A DNA stretch of 64,000 nt from Gloeopeniophorella convolvens (lineage: Eukaryota > Basidiomycota > Agaricomycetes > Russulales): the NCBI GenBank assembly GCA_022496205.1, contig WTXD01000038.1:186001-250000 (forward strand), read 5' to 3'. Positions 1-12,154 of this stretch are shown piece by piece (position 1 is the stretch's first letter; every line of letters starts with the position of its first letter). The notes under the pieces are model-generated. The model saw only the letters and a program-made list of their open reading frames with translations. It ran no database searches and was not told the DNA's origin. The position numbers were made by a program, and so were the translations under genes.

Positions 1-1705
1 ATTCGCCCTCTGACAGTTTGCAAAGCTTGAAGCGCGCACAGCACAGGTTGACATTGTGCGGTGCGGGGCCCCACGCCTCACGGAGCATGCACAGCTTTGC
101 GCGAGTGGTAGGTCCGGCTCGTGATATATGATAACGCAATGCGTTCACGGATCCTCTCCATGTAGCAGTTCGTAAGCTTTGGCTTCGGAGTCTACGTGGC
201 GTCCAGCTTCGATGCGCGGATGCGCATATGTGCATGCCCGGAATGCGGGACCTGGCATGCAGCGCTCGCAAGGGGCCGGACAGTTTGCCGGATCTTATGC
301 ACTACGATGCGAGCAAGCACTTCACCAGCTCATGTGGCAAGCTCTCCATCGGATTGCGCGGGCCCTAATACGGGCACAGTTACGCCTCCTCAACCCACCA
401 ATCTACACATGTATGTACGTGTAGGATGGAATCACCAGGGGTTCATTTGGGTTCACATGTGGGTTCACTCTCTCCTGTAGAGCCCGTCCTTCCTTAACTT
501 TTCCTGGTTCGTAACATGAGCTCAACTTGAAAGCGTCGTTGGATCTGCTCCGCGCCACAACGTTTGCTGAACGTGGGCCTGAAGCACGAAGTAAGTAATA
601 TGCTCGAGTCTGCTCGATCTTGCATGGCCCAGACAATCTAGCACTAGCCAAAAGATACACCACCCATGTGATTTTCACATTTTTTGTGCCCGTTGTCGTG
701 TCTGTACTTGGTGCGTCCGGTCCGAAGACGCGGCCAGCTATCGTACGTCCGTGCCGGGACATGGAAGGCCCCCAAAATAGGCAAGCATGACGGTATCGTC
801 GCCCGCACTCGTGTTCAATTTCGTTCACGGGGATCGCACCATGACGCGCCCGCTAAACCCGTTCGGTACCCTACCAGACGCCCAGCCGTCCAACCTCCAT
901 CAGCCACCATACGCAGCGACCCCGCCAGGGCTGACGGCGACGTTCAAACTCGCTTCCATTTTCACGCCGCGCTAAGGACGGGGCGCGTGCGAACCCCGTA
1001 AGACCCAACTCAGCTGATCCGCGGCGAGAACCCGCGGCGACGTGCCGGGCCCCGACGTGCAGTGAGCGTCTGCTTGCATTTGTAGCAACAATGTGCGCCA
1101 GTGTGCACCGTGTGCTCCCCGCACTGCCAGCTGTCCCATGTCCAGGTCCGAAGTGGCAAGGAGCAGCGGACATACCGTGGGTGAGTCTCGTATCATTAGG
1201 TGCTCAAACCCTCGGGAAACGCGGATGTACTGAGGGAGGCGCCAGAAGTATGCGCGAATGGCAACTAGAACGTAGGCGAACGAGTCTCAAGTTCCGCGCT
1301 ATGGTCCGCGGTCCTCTCCATGTGTTCACAATGCTCGGCTCCTTGAAACGGTGATGTACTACAAGCTTCCTGTGGTAAATGTAGGGCTTCTACATGATGC
1401 CAACATGTTATACTCAAGATGGGTTTATAGTATCATGGGTACGTGGACAATAACGTCACGATCACAATATATGGTAAATGTATGGGAAGCCCTGTACTTA
1501 TATAGTGGCACAGCAAGACATGAGAGAATGCAAGAAACCGATCAGCACAGTGTGTGACAAAACGATAGCTATGATAGCAATGCAAGATGTAACGAGAGTA
1601 TGAGTACGAATAAATGAATGCCGAATGAGGACGTATGCAGAGAGACCCAAGAAAGAGACATTGAAATGCAAGGAGGCAAACAAGATCCGCGGCACCATGC
1701 CTACG
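1..1705. other. Left-edge intergenic stretch, no gene recognised
   Basis: Only short overlapping open frames on both strands, none with a recognisable domain or a consistent exon series. The right part (about 1350-1700) is AT-richer and may hold the 3' untranslated region of the minus-strand DUF6699 gene that ends at 1706. I see nothing else to annotate. Confidence 0.5.
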
Positions 1706-3418
1706 CTATGGAACGCCGACGTACATGGTCCATTCACCTGAGCTAGGGCCTGGCTCGAGCCCATAGAACAGTGTGCTCCCCAACAGGCAGTCCACGCGCT
1801 TGATACCGTCTGGCACGGCTCCCTCCAGTGGTATCACGGTGGTCATTGACACACGTGCTTCGCAAGCTGCCGTAGCTATCTTCACCGTATCCCGTGGCAT
1901 TGTTGCAAGCTCTTCAGGGCGCACATACTCATTCAAGTTGGCAATGAGCGCGCGGAATAGGTCCCCACAGCGCACGCCCATCGGGTTGTGCGCTTCAACG
2001 GGCCATAGCCATCCGGCGCGGCCGCCGATCGCGCCGATGCGAAGCGCGCCGCACGGAGGCCAGGTTGCAGGCTGAGCGTAGTCAGCGATGGGCATCGGAG
2101 TGGACACCGCAATAGGCCCGGCAGCTGGGAAAAATACATCCCGTGCTGTGTTGCGTAGGTCCCACGACAGCGGTGGGAGGCCGACAGGACGATGTGCAAG
2201 GAACGGATTCAGGGAGCTCTTTGAGGTGTCCGGGCGTCCAAGATGGGAGGGAAGAGCAAGCAAATGAGAGAGGTGGGTTGGGAGAGGCGGCAGGGGCTGC
2301 TCATAACCTAGATGCGGCTCAGAGGACACTGGGGCTGCATCTATATGGGAGACCGGGACTGGCGTATGGCTGTGTTCCTCTATCGACTGATGAGCAATGT
2401 TACGCGTGCACAGCGCTGAGGCTGCGTACCAAAACCCTCTCCCCAGCTGTTATCGGACGATTTGTGGGCCCATTGGGCGAGACCGCGCCAGTCGCTAGCC
2501 GTGAGCTGCGGGACGTCTGCGGTAGCGGTAGCGGGAGAGCTCGGGCCGGAATGCCGCCCTAACCACACGGAAGTGATCGGATTGAAGGCGATGGTAGTCA
2601 GCACGGGCCCAGCCATATTTTTGAGCAGCTAACCCACCAGACTTCCTACGGAAAACAGACGAGACAACGTTCCAGCTATTGCTCCGCGGTCTTCGAGTCG
2701 ATTCCGCCTGAGTCTGCACAGTCATTTCGAGCTTCCGGGTTTCCTTCTCGCGTCGGCGCGTGTTCATAGGAGTCGCCTGAGTGGACGCCGTCGCAACGGG
2801 ATCTGCCGGGACATCTGCTCCGGCGGGTGCGAAGGTGAAGCGGGGTGGAAGAGCAAGCTCCGAATTTGGCGGAATGACCGCGCTCGGGCCGCTGATGCTG
2901 GCGGACAATGCCGCGTTGACCTGAACCGACGATGGGAACGATGAACCGTGAAATGGAGGGGGAAAGAAGGGTGCGCCGGAAGATGGCGCGCTCTGCGGAG
3001 GCGGGACAAAGTTCTGGGGCGGTAAGCTTCCAACGGGAGCATATCCATCATGGTACACAACGGCCTGCAGCATAGGTGGGGCATTTGATGTTGAAGTATA
3101 CGAACGCAGCCGGGTAGTTACGAGTGCATTATGGGGGCGATCGGAAAAGGAAGTCGGATGCATGGAGAGGGAAGGTGTTGCCACATGTTCGAAAACCGGG
3201 ATCGTAGCAAGGGGCATAGATGCGTCGTGCGAGGCTGCATGACCCTCGACAGAGGGAAGACGTATCTGGAGATCGGGGTGTGGAACTACGCGCGGATGCC
3301 TTGGCCTGCGCGACATCGGGGGCTCGAGCAAAGACGAGCCGATGATAGAGTCGCGCTCGTCTTGCTCGCCTGGCTGGGCCTCTTCCTGAGGTGCTTCGTG
3401 GGGGTCGGAGGACGACAT
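1706..3418 (-). CDS. DUF6699 domain protein with low-complexity N-terminus
   Basis: The C-terminal exon (about 2450 down to 1706) matches the basidiomycete DUF6699 pattern: 'LNPFLAHRP', then 'PPLSWDLR', then 'PATWPP', an 'LRIG' strand, a 'GVRCGDLFRAL' helix and a terminal 'IKRVDCLLGSTLFYGL'. DUF6699 is an Agaricomycete family of unknown function. The upstream exon (to about 2640) is rich in Pro and Ser, typical of the disordered N-termini of these proteins. I chose the ATG at 3418 (MSSSDPHEAP); a longer start near 3586 is possible. The frames on either side of 2450-2640 differ, so at least one intron lies there. Acceptors at 2452 (AACAG) or near 2560 (GGTTAG, with an upstream CTGAC branch motif) are candidates. 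Family call is firm; exon borders are not. Confidence 0.65.
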
Positions 3419-3652
3419 GTTAGACGCTTTACTGCGACGAGGGTCAAGAGGCTGAGGGTCGCTGAGGTTATCACGTAATGTATCCGTGACGTACCTGTAG
3501 TTGGACACTGGCCTGCACTGCCCGTCACGCAGGGGAGGGACAGCGCGCTCTGGAGAGAGCTTAGCCAAGAGGTTTTGCCATTGCATAAAGGACAATGAAT
3601 TTGCGAGACTGCGCTTTGAGCTTCAGATCACAGAGATCGGCTATCGGTCAGA

Positions 3653-5967
3653 TCAGTCGTCCGACAGAGGAGGAACGGACGTCTCAGTTACCTCGGAGGG
3701 GTGGGAGAGCAGGCTGTGAATGCAATGAAGGGTGGGACCCCGAAAACGGTGGATAGCTATCGGAGAGGGGAGGCGGGGTGGACACAGCGCGAGTCGTTGC
3801 TCGTGCCGACGGGGGGAAAGTGGAAGCTGCGATGTGTGTGTTCGTAGCGCCAGTCGGTCTCGGCGCATGAAAGCCACGCGTCCGAAGGCGTCCACGATAT
3901 TGAGTGCCTCGAGGCGATGGCCATAGCACACGTGAAGACGAAAGAGAATATCTTTGTGTCTAGTGTTGGACACTCCGACGGGCCGATTGCAGGGGAGAAA
4001 GGATGCTGGTCGCAGGGTTTGATGCGAAACAACATCGTGCCCTATTCAGGATGCCAGGTCACAGCTCTCAGACCGGTTTGCGTGAGTCAATATTAACTGC
4101 TTGAGAAATCGTGGGTGGGTTGAGATCATCTGGAAAGCGTCGAAGAAATGGTATTTTGAAGGATAACATAGAGCGGAGGCGGGGTGCCAGGCTGAGAGTG
4201 AGCTTGAACTGCGTTGAACACCAGTGGTGCGACGAAGGTTGCCGCTGGCCGAGGTTGCCGGGATACCACGCCGGTCACGCCGATGGGCGCTGGGACACCG
4301 GCCCCGTCTCGGTGCCGTCCATTGCAAAATGACATGATACTTACCTTCTGCTTGGGTTTTGCTCCCGTCGACTGTTCACCTTCAGCCATCATCGCAGTAT
4401 ATCAACGTTTATGATTAGGAGTCTCTTCAGGTCTTTGGAACTCTCAACGTGGACGTCTCACCGAGCCACTGCGACTCTGAAAGAGCCGACAGTACTTCCC
4501 GGTGTGCGGGCCCTTCTCAAGAACGCCCATGTAGATGCTTGGTAGAGGCAATTCAGACTAATGAGGGGGCTCTGCAACCTGAAATTCCAACGGTTCAAGG
4601 GAATCTGAAATTCCCTTAGCGAACCGGAGAGCTCGCCACATACGCACAGCCGCGTCGCCTGAGGGCTATGCGGCCAGCACATGAGTAGAGGGCAGATAGG
4701 CTGGAGTGAGGCAGAGTTCTTCTCAACGGGTGCGATGCAAATTGTTGCTACTCCAGCACCGTAATCGACTGGAAGGGTGGTAGGGGAAGGAAACAAGAAG
4801 GATGTCGCTGTTTCAGAGGTTGTACATCGTATGTAAAGGGACAGAAAACAAGGATCACATCCTCGTCGCGTGGGCGGCAAGTTGCACCCTAGTAGACGCG
4901 TGATCATGATGATCGCTCGTAGCGTACACCATGAACGCACGCCAAGCCGGCGATCCTCTACAAGGACCGTGCGCGGAGAGCGTAAGCAGGTGAAGCGTAC
5001 ACACTGGGAAGCTACGCAGGCAAGCGAGATCGTCGACAGGTCACTAACCTCCTATAGAATGCGATCGATACTTCAAACTCTCCATGGCATTGGTAGCTGA
5101 GACGCTGGAATATGACGCTAATGTGCGGTTTGAGGAAGAGATAGCCACCTTTATCCAGTCCTGAGCTCTGAAAAACCTGCAAAAATGTCAGATGTGGTGA
5201 TTGACGGACCAGGGAAACAGAACCTGCATACTTATGCGGCACGAGAACCAGAGCCGGGATGTTCGATTGCTAGAAGAGCTGACGAGCGCTTGCCTAACGA
5301 GATGCTAGGAGTGGGTGAAGCGCTCGGGATCACCAGATGTCGCAACCGGGCGATATCGGGGATCAGGACGTGAGGAGGACATGGGCGACCAGGCGAATTC
5401 GCCGCGTGGCTTCAGATTAAATGCGCGTGCAACTTGTAAGAACAGCTCCTTTGCGCCCGCCATTTCCGCCACGCGAGCCCCATAGAAATGGAATGAGTGA
5501 CGACGCACGGTCATGAAGTCATGTACCGCCGAGTCGGATACAGAATTTCGCATGCGGACAGACAATGTCGCTCCAGCAATGAAATTTTCGAACTTTTTAC
5601 AGGCGATGTTGGGCGACGTACCCATTTGGTATTATTGGACACGTCGAGAAGAGACTCGATGGAGGTTTCGACCCAACACTGGACCCCAATGGATTGAGGA
5701 ATCCCACTGATCTCGGTGACAACCCTATTTCTCTTGGGGGGACGTTGGCGTAAAAACAATAGGGCTCGGACATACAACCACCTTGTAGGGCATCAATTTC
5801 CTCGAGTTGCACCTCCTGTGCCTGCAAATTGAGTAGCGGAATTCCAGGGAAAGACCGAGGAGCAAGGGATGAGAGAAGGTTAAGCTCAAGCGGGCGGGTG
5901 GGCGAATAATCCTGACGTACTTTCCGGGCACGTGGCTGCCACGCGCGAAAGCACTACGTAAGCCCAA
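3653..5967 (-). CDS. Possible multi-exon gene of unknown function
   Basis: Several minus-strand frames look protein-like, with amphipathic stretches and no low-complexity runs, but no family is recognised. These are 5597-5827, 5305-5625 ('FENFIAGATLSVRMRNS'), 5012-5242, 4458-4940, 4126-4392 and 3653-3973. They follow each other on one strand with gaps the size of fungal introns, so one or two genes may lie here. Exon borders and the start codon cannot be fixed by eye, and chance open frames in GC-rich DNA remain a real alternative. Confidence 0.25.
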
Positions 5968-8900
5968 GCGCTGACTCGAACTGAAGTGAGCCCACAGCTG
6001 CCCAAGGCTGCGCCGAGTCCTCGCTCTCCTCGCGCCACATCACGACTGCACGCACACCAGGCAAGAAGCTGTGTGACACATGCGTGCGGCGGGTGGACGA
6101 TCTCACCAGAGTCAGTCCGCAAATCGTCCATGTTCGCCGATGAGAACGGTTCTCAACAAGGTTCTTGACGCCATGCGCCCCTGCGCCCCTGCGCCGGCAT
6201 GCACCTTCCACATCTGCATCCCCCGTAGGCACACATGGCCTCCCGCCCTCTCGTCAATGCGAACAAACGCCCGCCTCTCCACCGCACGCGCTTACAGCGG
6301 CCCATTTCCAAGATGACGGAAATCATGATGGATGATGCACAGTGTGTAAAATAAGTGATAATAAGTATACATGGCTCCCCGCCGAGCGGGGATCGCGAAC
6401 CTGCTCTCGGTCGACATGCTGCGCCCCCCCCCCCCGCTCCGCAAGTCCGAGCACCGCCACACACGGTCGACGGAATATCCCATAGTTTACTTTTCCTGCA
6501 TTCATACATGAGAGGCGCAGCTCGGTCCCTGCGCGACGCTGTGCGACATCAATTAATATCCTCTCAAAGAAAAAACCAACTCTTGCAGGTGCGTCGGGCG
6601 CCCCGCGTTCGCGAAGCCCGGGGTTACGTGCGTGCGGGCCCGCCCCGCCATGTCCGGCGGCAGGGCGTTCGCACACGCACGCGGACGCACCTCCGCACCC
6701 GGTTTTGCGCCGAATCTCCGCGAGCGTGGGAGGCGCGGGCGCCTGGAGCGCTGGGCGCGTGAGCAGTGTGGGCGTGTGCGTGGCCACTTCTCGAGTCGAG
6801 AGCGTGCGCAATTACACACGTGAGTCGCGCCGCACAGAAGGGTACCCATGTAATCGCTCGCGGGGCCACGAAAGCGCTGCGCACTACCAGCGCTCCCTGA
6901 GAATTATCCCGACGAATGAGTCGACTGCCAGTCGCAAGGAGCGGGAGGCTGCCACTTGCCTTCGGACCCTTGCTCTGGCCGAACATCCGGTCCGCGGCAT
7001 GCCGGCATATGGAGATCCTAACCTGGTGATAAGGTCAGATCTAGATTCACGCGCCTTGTCTAAGATTCCGGATCTTTGCGTCATATGTCTTGTCAGCTGC
7101 TGCTATGCCGTGGATCCTAGCTATGACTATCAGTCCTGAGGTCCGAACGCGTCCGGCGTGCCCAAGCGCCTTCGATATCCATAGGGTCTGCGACGAAGGA
7201 ACGTCTGCACGACGAGCCCAAGCGTGATGATGCCAACAGAGCAATGGGCATCGCGGCACATGAGCACAGGGGAGAGGGTGCAACCCGCGCTGCGAAGGGG
7301 GCGCACGCACTTCGCCGCCTTCCAGAACTTCCGCATCGTCTGATGTATACCGATACGCCACAGCGCTGGGGTGCGGTCAGCTTCGAGGGCCCTCGCTCTT
7401 GTCGGCCTAGCTGCTTCGATGACACGGCACGTGTAACGACGCCGACGAAAGCTCCTAGCTGACTCTTAGACGCGCGCTAGTGGTGATGTGATGGTGGCAA
7501 AGGATAGGAACGCGCACCTCGGAGCTCGCGGCGCCACGGGGTGGTTGGAACGAACCACCCACAATAGGTAGGGTTGGCAACGAGTAAGCCTAGGCGCCGG
7601 GTCAAGCCGCCCAGAGACTGAGACCAACAAGAATAGACATCTCACCGAGACCTGTTTCGGGAGCTGAGTGGAAGCAAAGCCGATCATTCTGGACCTTGCA
7701 CTTTTGTTTCCGCCGCCTCGAGGATGCGTGTCGGTATCCAAGGCGACCACTGGCACTCTTCACGTTCCCTTCGTGAGCAAAGCAACCAGCACTGGTCGAG
7801 CAAGAATCGATAGGACGGACGGCCCCGCCACCGTGGCTGTGCGATAGATGGTCCAAGCGTAGAACATGTACCACGAATAGTTAGCACGAGGCCGGAGGGT
7901 TCAAATCGCGGGCACCACGGAGTGCGGACAAGAGCTACATCCTGGTCGGCGGAGCGGAGCAGGACGAACAAGACGTGGGCTAGGGTTGTGCTATCGGATG
8001 CTAGTGCGCGATGTTGTCGGGGACGCAAACGGGTGCCTGCAAGGCACAGTAACTGGTGCTCACGACATCCTCGCATCACGAGTGCAGCGTAAGATACGGT
8101 CATATTTGCGCATAATCCCGGAAATCATCGACAGCGCCGCGTCAGCAGGGGGGCACGTAAGCGCAGGGATGCATGGCAGGATGGTCCGAGTAGCATTACG
8201 GTACTTGCCATGCAGGCTGTGCGAGCCTCGCGGTGATGGACGAGCAGTTGCAAAAGGCAAGATCAACAGTTTGTGTGTCCGCGGGGAAGGAGGCGGAGAT
8301 GAGGGAACGAGGCAGCACTTCCAAGCGGCTGTGCGGACATGTGTCGGAGGTGGGTCCTATTTTCGTCAAAGCGCGTGGCGCCGCGAGCAGGGGAACACCC
8401 GGGACAGCCAAGCTACGCGCGCGGAGCTTGCACACGCAGGACAGAAGGTGTGGACGTGGCGCAGTGGGTACGAGAAATGAGACATACTGTTTCCATGCCC
8501 GGATGGGGTCTACGGGAAGAGGCAAGACGAGTAAAGAGAGAGTAAAATGAAATCAAGAAGGACATTGTGCGCCCGGATGGGAAAGCCGATTAGCAAAATG
8601 CCGAATTTTAATGATGGGGATACGATAAGTTGAAGTGAGGGACGAGCTGCGAGTAGAAATACTATGACACGGGTGGGGCGGCGAGGAGTTGTTGCCACGA
8701 CGCTGTGACGATCCCGGGAGCGCGAACGGAACTGACTCTTGGAAAGTCTGATCGCGGGCGCGGCGGGTGCGGGGGGTAGGGAGGGAGGGGGCTGAAGGGA
8801 CGGGCCAGAGTTGCCAATTGCGGAAGCAAATGGGGGAACCCAGGGGATCGGCGCGGGTCGGGGGCCGGGGCCGGTGGGCGCACGACTCACGAGGGAAAAG

Positions 8901-9482
8901 GAGGGTTGGGAAACGTACCTCATGGGCGGAGGAAATAGGCGAGGGATGGGAAATGGAAGGGCTGAGGAAGGAGATAGCTGGGAGCCTACGGAATATTCTT
9001 ACCGGGAGAGCCGTGCAAAGACAATAACAAGGCGGCAGTGGCTGACACTTGTTTTGCCCGCTTTGGCCGTAGAATGGATGCCCGTATTTCCCTTATTTGG
9101 GACGTGTCCCTCGACGATCCGGATCGGGTAAGACGAATGAGTGAGACTGAGCCCTAACGAGTGGCCCGGCGCGCTGTTCAGATCTCGCTATTACGGCGCA
9201 TTCGGAGGAACCTTGGCCAGTACACTATAAAGCCTAGCGCACCGCTAATTGTCTTCGGTTGCCGCCGCTCACAATTGTTTTGCACTCGTCCCGAAGACAA
9301 AAGACGAACGCGAGACCTCAGGTGCTCCTTGAGCAACTACCCATTCTCCCTCCTGCTGCTGCGGGAGTACTGAGCGTTCTTCGGCCTACCGCGAGCTTGC
9401 CTTGCCCCGCCTCTTTATCACATCACACCGAATTCCCAAAGCTTCAATTATCTCCCTCCCTCTCCCGTAGAACAATCACATC
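5968..9482. other. Long intergenic region, no convincing gene
   Basis: GC-rich (6.2-6.8 kb) and purine-rich (8.7-9.0 kb) stretches give long mirror-image open frames on both strands, the usual sign of biased composition rather than coding. A run of 12 C lies at 6424-6435. The right end should contain the promoter and 5' untranslated region of the HMG-box gene: a TATA-like CACTATAAAG is at about 9223 and CT-rich sequence precedes the ATG at 9483. Confidence 0.5.
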
Positions 9483-11127
9483 ATGCCCGCCATCCGCACG
9501 CGCGACACTCCCGTACAACGTGAGTACTCACCTTCGATCGCGCGCGCCTTCAGGTCCCACTCACCCCACGCAAGCCCTCCAGGTAGCCGTGGCTGAGCCC
9601 GACACTACCCCAGTCCTGAACATCATTTCTCCGACGCCGCGCGCCTTTACTTTTCCAATGAATACGCACACTCCTTCGCCTTCGCCGTCCAACTCACCGT
9701 TTGAGCCTGATCTCGGACCGCTCACGTTCTCTACCCCACCTCCCTATCGCAAGACCCACACCCCTTCCTCGTCGATCTCGTCCAACTCGTCGCTCCTCTC
9801 AGCCGCCAGCGCCGTCTCGACGGATGCGCCGGCCACGCCTGCGAGCTCGCATCGTCGCAGGCGTTCCACCGCATCCGACATCAACGAGCGCCGACCCAAG
9901 AAGGGCGACGAGGACTACATCAAGCGGCCGGAAAACGCGTTCATCCTGTTCCGCCGCAAGTGCTGCGAGGACCGCAATCTGGCGCAGGGCGCCGGAGAGG
10001 CTGGCGAGGGTGACGGGCCAGCGCCCCCGACGAAGAAGCAGCGTCAGGCTGATCTGTCCAAGACGATCAGCCAACAGTGGAAGAGTCTCCCGGCCGAGGA
10101 GCGCCAGTACTGGGAGGAGCTCGCCAAGGAAAAGAAGGTGCGCACCGTGCATTGTCCTTTGTTCCGGATTCGAACAATAAGACTTGAACTGACCACGTGA
10201 TCACAGAAGGAGCACGAGACACTGTACCCGAACTATGTCTATCGCCCGCAGCGCGTCAAAGGCAAGAAGGCTGCTGCGAACGGGAAGGGCAAGGCGCGCG
10301 GGACGGATGAGCCAGAGACGGATGGTGAGGCGGTCGCGTTCGTGATGCCCGTCCCCGCCGTCCCGCAGCGCACGGGCCGCCGTGCTATCTCTGCCCCCAC
10401 TCCCCCACCGGCTTATCAGCAAACGATCCACATCCCGATGGTGTACATGCCTTCGACGCCGACCACCCCTTCGATGGTGCCCATGACCATCGCACGCCAC
10501 GGCACGCCGGCTCAAGTTGCTCACGCCGGCATGGGCTTCGACTATGTTCCGCCGAACGGTGCGCTTCTGCAGACGTTCAATCAACCCCAGGGCTGGGCGC
10601 CCGAGGACGTGTCCTGTGGAGACACATACGTGAACATGTTCGACATGCCGCAGCTCGGCCCCCTCGCGATACCATCCGACGCACATACCAATTCCATCTT
10701 CAAGTCCCCGACATCATACACCGCCTCCTCTGGCCCTCCGTCGCCTCACATGTCGCCGTACACCCCGACTTCGATCGAGACGTTGCACATTCCTACTGAT
10801 GCATGGCAGGCGCAGACTTCGCTCCCCATGTTCGATTCGGAACCGCAGATGCCACTCTCGCTCGAGTATCAGCCGTATTCGTGGGCAAACGCGCCGGATC
10901 TGTGGGTCAACGGAAGTGCACCGTTGTTCAACGAGGACTTCGATATCAGCATGATCCCACCCATCTCGATTGAGGTGCCCAAGTTCGACGACGTCACCCC
11001 TGTTGCTGATCAGTCGTGCGCGCAAGACTATCTCGGCGCGCACACGGGCGAGCAAGAGGGCGATACGTACGCACCGGTTTTCACTTTCAACGAAGTAACC
11101 GAGTTACCCATCGTGAATGGGTTCTGA
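9483..11127 (+). CDS. HMG-box transcription factor (MATA_HMG/STE11-Prf1-like)
   Basis: Exons 9483-9519, 9587-10137 and 10207-11127 join in frame to 502 residues. Intron 1 starts GTGAGT and ends GGTAG; intron 2 starts GTGCGC and ends TCACAG. The protein begins MPAIRTRDTP. A Ser/Thr/Pro-rich region is followed by one HMG box at about residues 122-212: 'IKRPENAFILFRRK', 'KTISQQWKSLP', 'YWEELA' and 'HETLYPNYVYRPQR'. A Gly/Glu/Pro-rich insert of about 17 residues sits between helices 1 and 2. The long C-terminal half is Pro/Ser/Thr-rich, as in fungal regulators of mating and development such as Ste11 and Prf1. It should bind DNA in the nucleus. The specific role is inferred from family only. It is a monopartite HMG-box protein with no homeodomain neighbour, so this is not evidence of a mating-type locus. 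Confidence 0.88.
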
Positions 11128-12154
11128 TCGTCACGTCTCCTTACTCCACTCCGACTCTGCGCGCGGCCCCGGTGGCCGCGCGCGCACGACGCCACCACGC
11201 AACCACATGACAACGATCCCCACTCTGTACGGATATCCTTGTTGTATCACCAACACTCACCTGGAGCCAGTAACACGCCCTGTACTTTTCTTTTACATTC
11301 CTTTTCCCGGGTCGCGTCGTCTTCAGGACACTTGATCTTCTGTTGTATATTGGTTGTATTTGTTGTCATGCGCGACGTTCTATCCCGCTGTATCCACCGC
11401 CAATCCTCTACCCCATCGTTATGCGCCACATTTTTGACGACACTGTAACTCACCTCTCTCCCGAGCTACCTCTTTACCCGCACACGCCTACCTCGGATAC
11501 CCTGGATGACCTTCACGTATGACGTTCGCACTCTTTGCTCGCGCCCCCTCCCTGTTTTATCATTCACCTAAGTGCCTCGCTCTTGTTACCACACTCTGCA
11601 TCGGAGCCCTCTTGCAATGAAAACCTGATTGACACCCGGAAAATCGTCGTCCAGATGGAGAAGGTAGATGACCTCTGATTGCCCAACTAGAGTAAGACGT
11701 CCAGGATACGGTGATGGAGAGGTTCGAAGGAAAGAGTAGAAAGGCGGTGGGGGCAGAGGGTGGAGACGGTCGCCCGCTACCAGAGCAGACGGTCGGCGTG
11801 GAAAACAGGTGCTGGTGGGCCACGTGGTTCGAGCCTAATTGGGCGGCGTGTGTCTGTTTCGCTGCGACATGAGAACGACCGTTGAATTACACGAGCAAGT
11901 CTGAAACACAGCGAATCGCATTGCGGGGGCCCCGGTGACGTTGTCCCGCAGGCGCAGCGAAAGCCCGATACGAGAACTAACCAATTTCCACTGGGAACGG
12001 AGAACACAGCTCTCAGGCCGAATCCACACCGGGCGTGTCAGGCGATTTCAGAGCAGGGCCTCCAGCAGGCAGCCTTCGGATCATCGCGCGGAATAAGTAC
12101 CGTCGTCATCGAGCGCAGCTCGTTGCCTTCATCGTACCCCATCGACCTCCAACC
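11128..12154. other. Intergenic region between the HMG-box and F-box genes
   Basis: Contains the 3' region of the HMG-box gene (T-rich, about 11270-11420) and the 5' region of the F-box gene. No open frame here has domain signal or a plausible exon structure. Confidence 0.5.

Noticed and set aside
6153..6850. Several long overlapping frames on both strands in GC-rich DNA
   Set aside because: Mirror frames with Arg/Ala/Pro/Gly bias and no domain are typical of GC-rich non-coding sequence.
9483..11127. Mating-type locus because of the HMG box
   Set aside because: Agaricomycete mating loci encode homeodomain pairs or pheromone/receptor genes; none lie nearby.
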